A DNA stretch of 64,000 nt from positions 992,001-1,056,000 of the forward strand of contig NZ_JARVWQ010000001.1 of assembly GCF_029846255.1 (NCBI RefSeq), in the 5' to 3' direction. Of the stretch, positions 62,447 through 64,000 are shown piece after piece. The notes below the pieces were generated by a model. That model was given only the letters and a program-made list of their open reading frames with translations. It was not told the DNA's origin and made no database searches. Each line of letters opens with the position of its first letter. The stretch's first letter is position 1. The stretch comes from Amnibacterium sp. CER49. GTDB taxonomy: Bacteria; Actinomycetota; Actinomycetes; Actinomycetales; Microbacteriaceae. The position numbers and the translations under genes are program-made.

Positions 62447-63214
62447 TCACAGCCCCACGGAGCCCTGCATGATGCCCCCGTCGACGACGACGGTGGTCGA
62501 CGTCATGTACGACGCCTTGCCCGACGCGAGGAAGACGACGACGTCGGCGATGTCGGACGGCTCGGCGACGCGGTGCAGCGGGATCGCGTCGGTGAGCTTG
62601 CCGAGCAGCTCCGTGTTGCTCGTCGTCGAGGCGTTGATCGGGGTGTCGACGGCGCCCGGCGCGATGTTGACCATGCGGATGCCGTGCGGGCCGAGCTCGA
62701 CACCCGCCGTGCGGGCCAGCATGCGCATGCCGCCCTTCGAGACGCAGTAGGCGATGTTGCCGGGCATCGGCCAGTCCTCGTGCACCGACGAGATGTTCAG
62801 GATGAGGCCCGGCGTCCTCTGGGCGATGAACTGCTTCGCGGCCGCCTGCGACGCGAAGAACGCGCTCTTCATGTTGACGGCCATGACCTTGTCGTAGTCG
62901 TCCTCGGTGCTGTCGAGCAGCGACTGCCGCGTCTCGATCCCCGCGTTGTTCACGAGCACGTCGAGACGCCCGTAGGTGTCGACGGCCGTCTGCATCATCC
63001 GGTGCAGGTCGTCGGGCTTCGAGATGTCGGCCTCGACGCCCGTCGCCTCGCCGCCGGCGCCCTTGATCTCGTTCACGAGCTGCTCCGTGGCGTCCTCGTG
63101 GGCGACGTAGTCGATGACGACCTTCGCCCCCTCGGCCGCGGCGGCCTTGCAGATGGCGGCACCGATCCCGCTGTTGCCGCCGGTGACGACGATGACCTTG
63201 TCCGAAAGCAGCAC
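62447..63214 (-). CDS. SDR family oxidoreductase, glucose 1-dehydrogenase-like
   Basis: 255 aa from GTG with GGAAGGGGAG upstream. Classical SDR: VIVVTGGNSGIGAAICKAAA (TGxxxGIG), LDVLVNNAGIETRQSLL (NNAG), ILNISSVHEDWPMPGNIAYC (catalytic Ser and Tyr), YCVSKGGMRML (YxxxK) and the C-terminal SYMTSTTVVVDGGIMQGSVG. It prefers NAD(P) and an alcohol or sugar substrate. It lies between tRNA-Trp and the divergent aminotransferase gene. Confidence 0.93.
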   Translation of the reverse strand: MLLSDKVIVVTGGNSGIGAAICKAAAAEGAKVVIDYVAHEDATEQLVNEIKGAGGEATGVEADISKPDDLHRMMQTAVDTYGRLDVLVNNAGIETRQSLLDSTEDDYDKVMAVNMKSAFFASQAAAKQFIAQRTPGLILNISSVHEDWPMPGNIAYCVSKGGMRMLARTAGVELGPHGIRMVNIAPGAVDTPINASTTSNTELLGKLTDAIPLHRVAEPSDIADVVVFLASGKASYMTSTTVVVDGGIMQGSVGL

Positions 63215-63338
63215 TGCGCTCCCCTTCCTGCCCGACTGTTCACGTGATGCAACGCTTCGCATCGTGACCTCGCCCGCTGTGCCTCCGCCGCGCGGATGCT
63301 GAGCGCCGCGGCCTCTGGGGTCACCGGGTCGCGCTCGG

Positions 63339-63352
63339 TAGGCTCTGAAGCC
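63339..63352 (+). promoter_or_regulatory. -10 element of a probable leaderless promoter
   Basis: TAGGCT at 63339-63344 followed by 8 nt and GTG at 63353. No RBS is present, so the transcript probably begins at the start codon. Confidence 0.4.
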
Positions 63353-64000
63353 GTGCCTCGCGCTTCCCTCGCCCCGATCTCGCCACGCGTCGCCGGCATC
63401 GCCGAGTCGGCCACCCTCAAGGTCGACGCGAAGGCGAAGGCGCTGAAGGCCGCCGGGCGCCCCGTCGTCTCCTACGCCGCCGGCGAGCCCGACTTCGACA
63501 GCCCCGCCCACGTCGTCGAGGCCGCGGAGCAGGCCGCCCGCGACCCCCGCAACCACCACTACACGGCGGCCGCCGGGCTGCCCGAGCTGCGCGAGGCGAT
63601 CGCGGAGAAGACGCGGCACGACAGCGGCCTCGAGGTGGCACCGAGCGCCGTGATCGTGACGAACGGCGGCAAGCAGGCCGTCTACGAGGCGGTGCAGACG
63701 CTCGTCGGCGAGGGCGACGAGGTGCTGATCCCGTCGCCGTACTGGGTGACGTACCCCGAGGTCGTGAAGCTGGCGGGCGGCGTCCCCGTCGCCGTCTTCG
63801 CCGGCGCCGACCAGGACTACCGCGTCAGCGTGGAGCAGCTCGAGGCCGCCCGCACCCCGCGGACGAAGGCGATCATCTTCGTCTCGCCCTCGAACCCGAC
63901 CGGGTCGGTCTACTCCCCCGACGAGACCCGTGCGATCGGCGAGTGGTCTCTCGAGCACGGCGTCTGGGTGATCAGCGACGAGATCTACCAGAACCTCGTC
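63353..64000 (+). CDS. PLP-dependent aspartate-type aminotransferase, N-terminal part (3' end outside window)
   Basis: 216 residues up to the window edge, from GTG. Fold-type I aminotransferase of the AspC/class Ib group: [80 protein letters not shown], the substrate-binding [18 protein letters not shown] and the PLP ring contact [11 protein letters not shown]. The PLP-binding Lys would lie just beyond the end. This gene usually sits next to tRNA-Trp-secE in the order. Confidence 0.93.
   Translation, partial: MPRASLAPISPRVAGIAESATLKVDAKAKALKAAGRPVVSYAAGEPDFDSPAHVVEAAEQAARDPRNHHYTAAAGLPELREAIAEKTRHDSGLEVAPSAVIVTNGGKQAVYEAVQTLVGEGDEVLIPSPYWVTYPEVVKLAGGVPVAVFAGADQDYRVSVEQLEAARTPRTKAIIFVSPSNPTGSVYSPDETRAIGEWSLEHGVWVISDEIYQNLV

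Overview
The window is GC-rich, densely coding DNA from a high-GC actinobacterium. It uses many GTG starts, has 4-bp ATGA/GTGA overlaps and shows apparently leaderless genes. A GH15 trehalase-like enzyme, a SigK/RskA pair, DUF2510 and SHOCT domains, a NusG with a long acidic N-terminus, and the order aminotransferase - tRNA-Trp - secE - nusG - rplK - rplA suggest Micrococcales, probably Microbacteriaceae. The family assignment is an inference from gene content. I see no prophage, insertion sequence or CRISPR array.

Layout. 1-7.5 kb: a stress and membrane-integrity block with the end of a Clp/Hsp100 ATPase, a YflT-type general stress protein, a membrane protein, an SPFH-SHOCT protein, two tandem zinc-ribbon AIM24 proteins and a peptidase E. 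7.5-14.4 kb: an MMPL exporter, anti-sigma and ECF sigma factor (SigK/RskA type), a two-repeat DUF4397 secreted protein, two small secreted or anchored proteins and a small hypothetical protein. 14.6-24.7 kb: a bifunctional nuclease, a standalone UvrA-like ATPase, a small membrane protein, glycerate kinase, a YkcC/YkcB-type glycosyltransferase pair and an ABC exporter. 24.8-29 kb: a GH13 alpha-glucosidase set among a paralogous pair of unknown single-span proteins and two minus-strand ORFs sharing the motif FDQTNGT. 29.1-33.9 kb: a carbohydrate ABC importer operon (lipoprotein, two permeases, a tiny membrane protein, LacI regulator) with a LacI-type operator over its promoter.

33.9-35.2 kb: rplJ-rplL behind an L10-type leader that ends in a terminator-like hairpin. 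35.2-43.6 kb: aldo/keto reductases, an endonuclease/phosphatase-fold protein, GH15, a SHOCT protein, nitroreductase, MFS and PhzF. 43.7-47.4 kb: an SDR, galT-galK (1-nt overlap) and a GNAT. 47.4-49.7 kb: folE-folP-folBK, translationally coupled, with a FolB-FolK fusion. 49.8-56.8 kb: a small membrane protein, a divergent MarR/FMN reductase pair with a symmetric operator, dienelactone hydrolase, CPA1 antiporter, HAD phosphatase, two ureide-pathway enzymes (OHCU decarboxylase and HIU hydrolase), a frameshifted small membrane ORF and a PfkB kinase. 56.9-59.2 kb: a two-component system. 59.3-64 kb: rplA, rplK, nusG, secE, tRNA-Trp, an SDR and the start of an aminotransferase.

The non-coding layer is rich. 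Several terminators belong to small families whose stems keep pairing while the sequence changes: 60679-60706 with 62412-62439, and 35180-35222 with 49715-49757. The most novel candidates are the FDQTNGT/paralogue cluster at 24.8-29 kb, the SPFH-SHOCT/AIM24 block and the covarying hairpin families.
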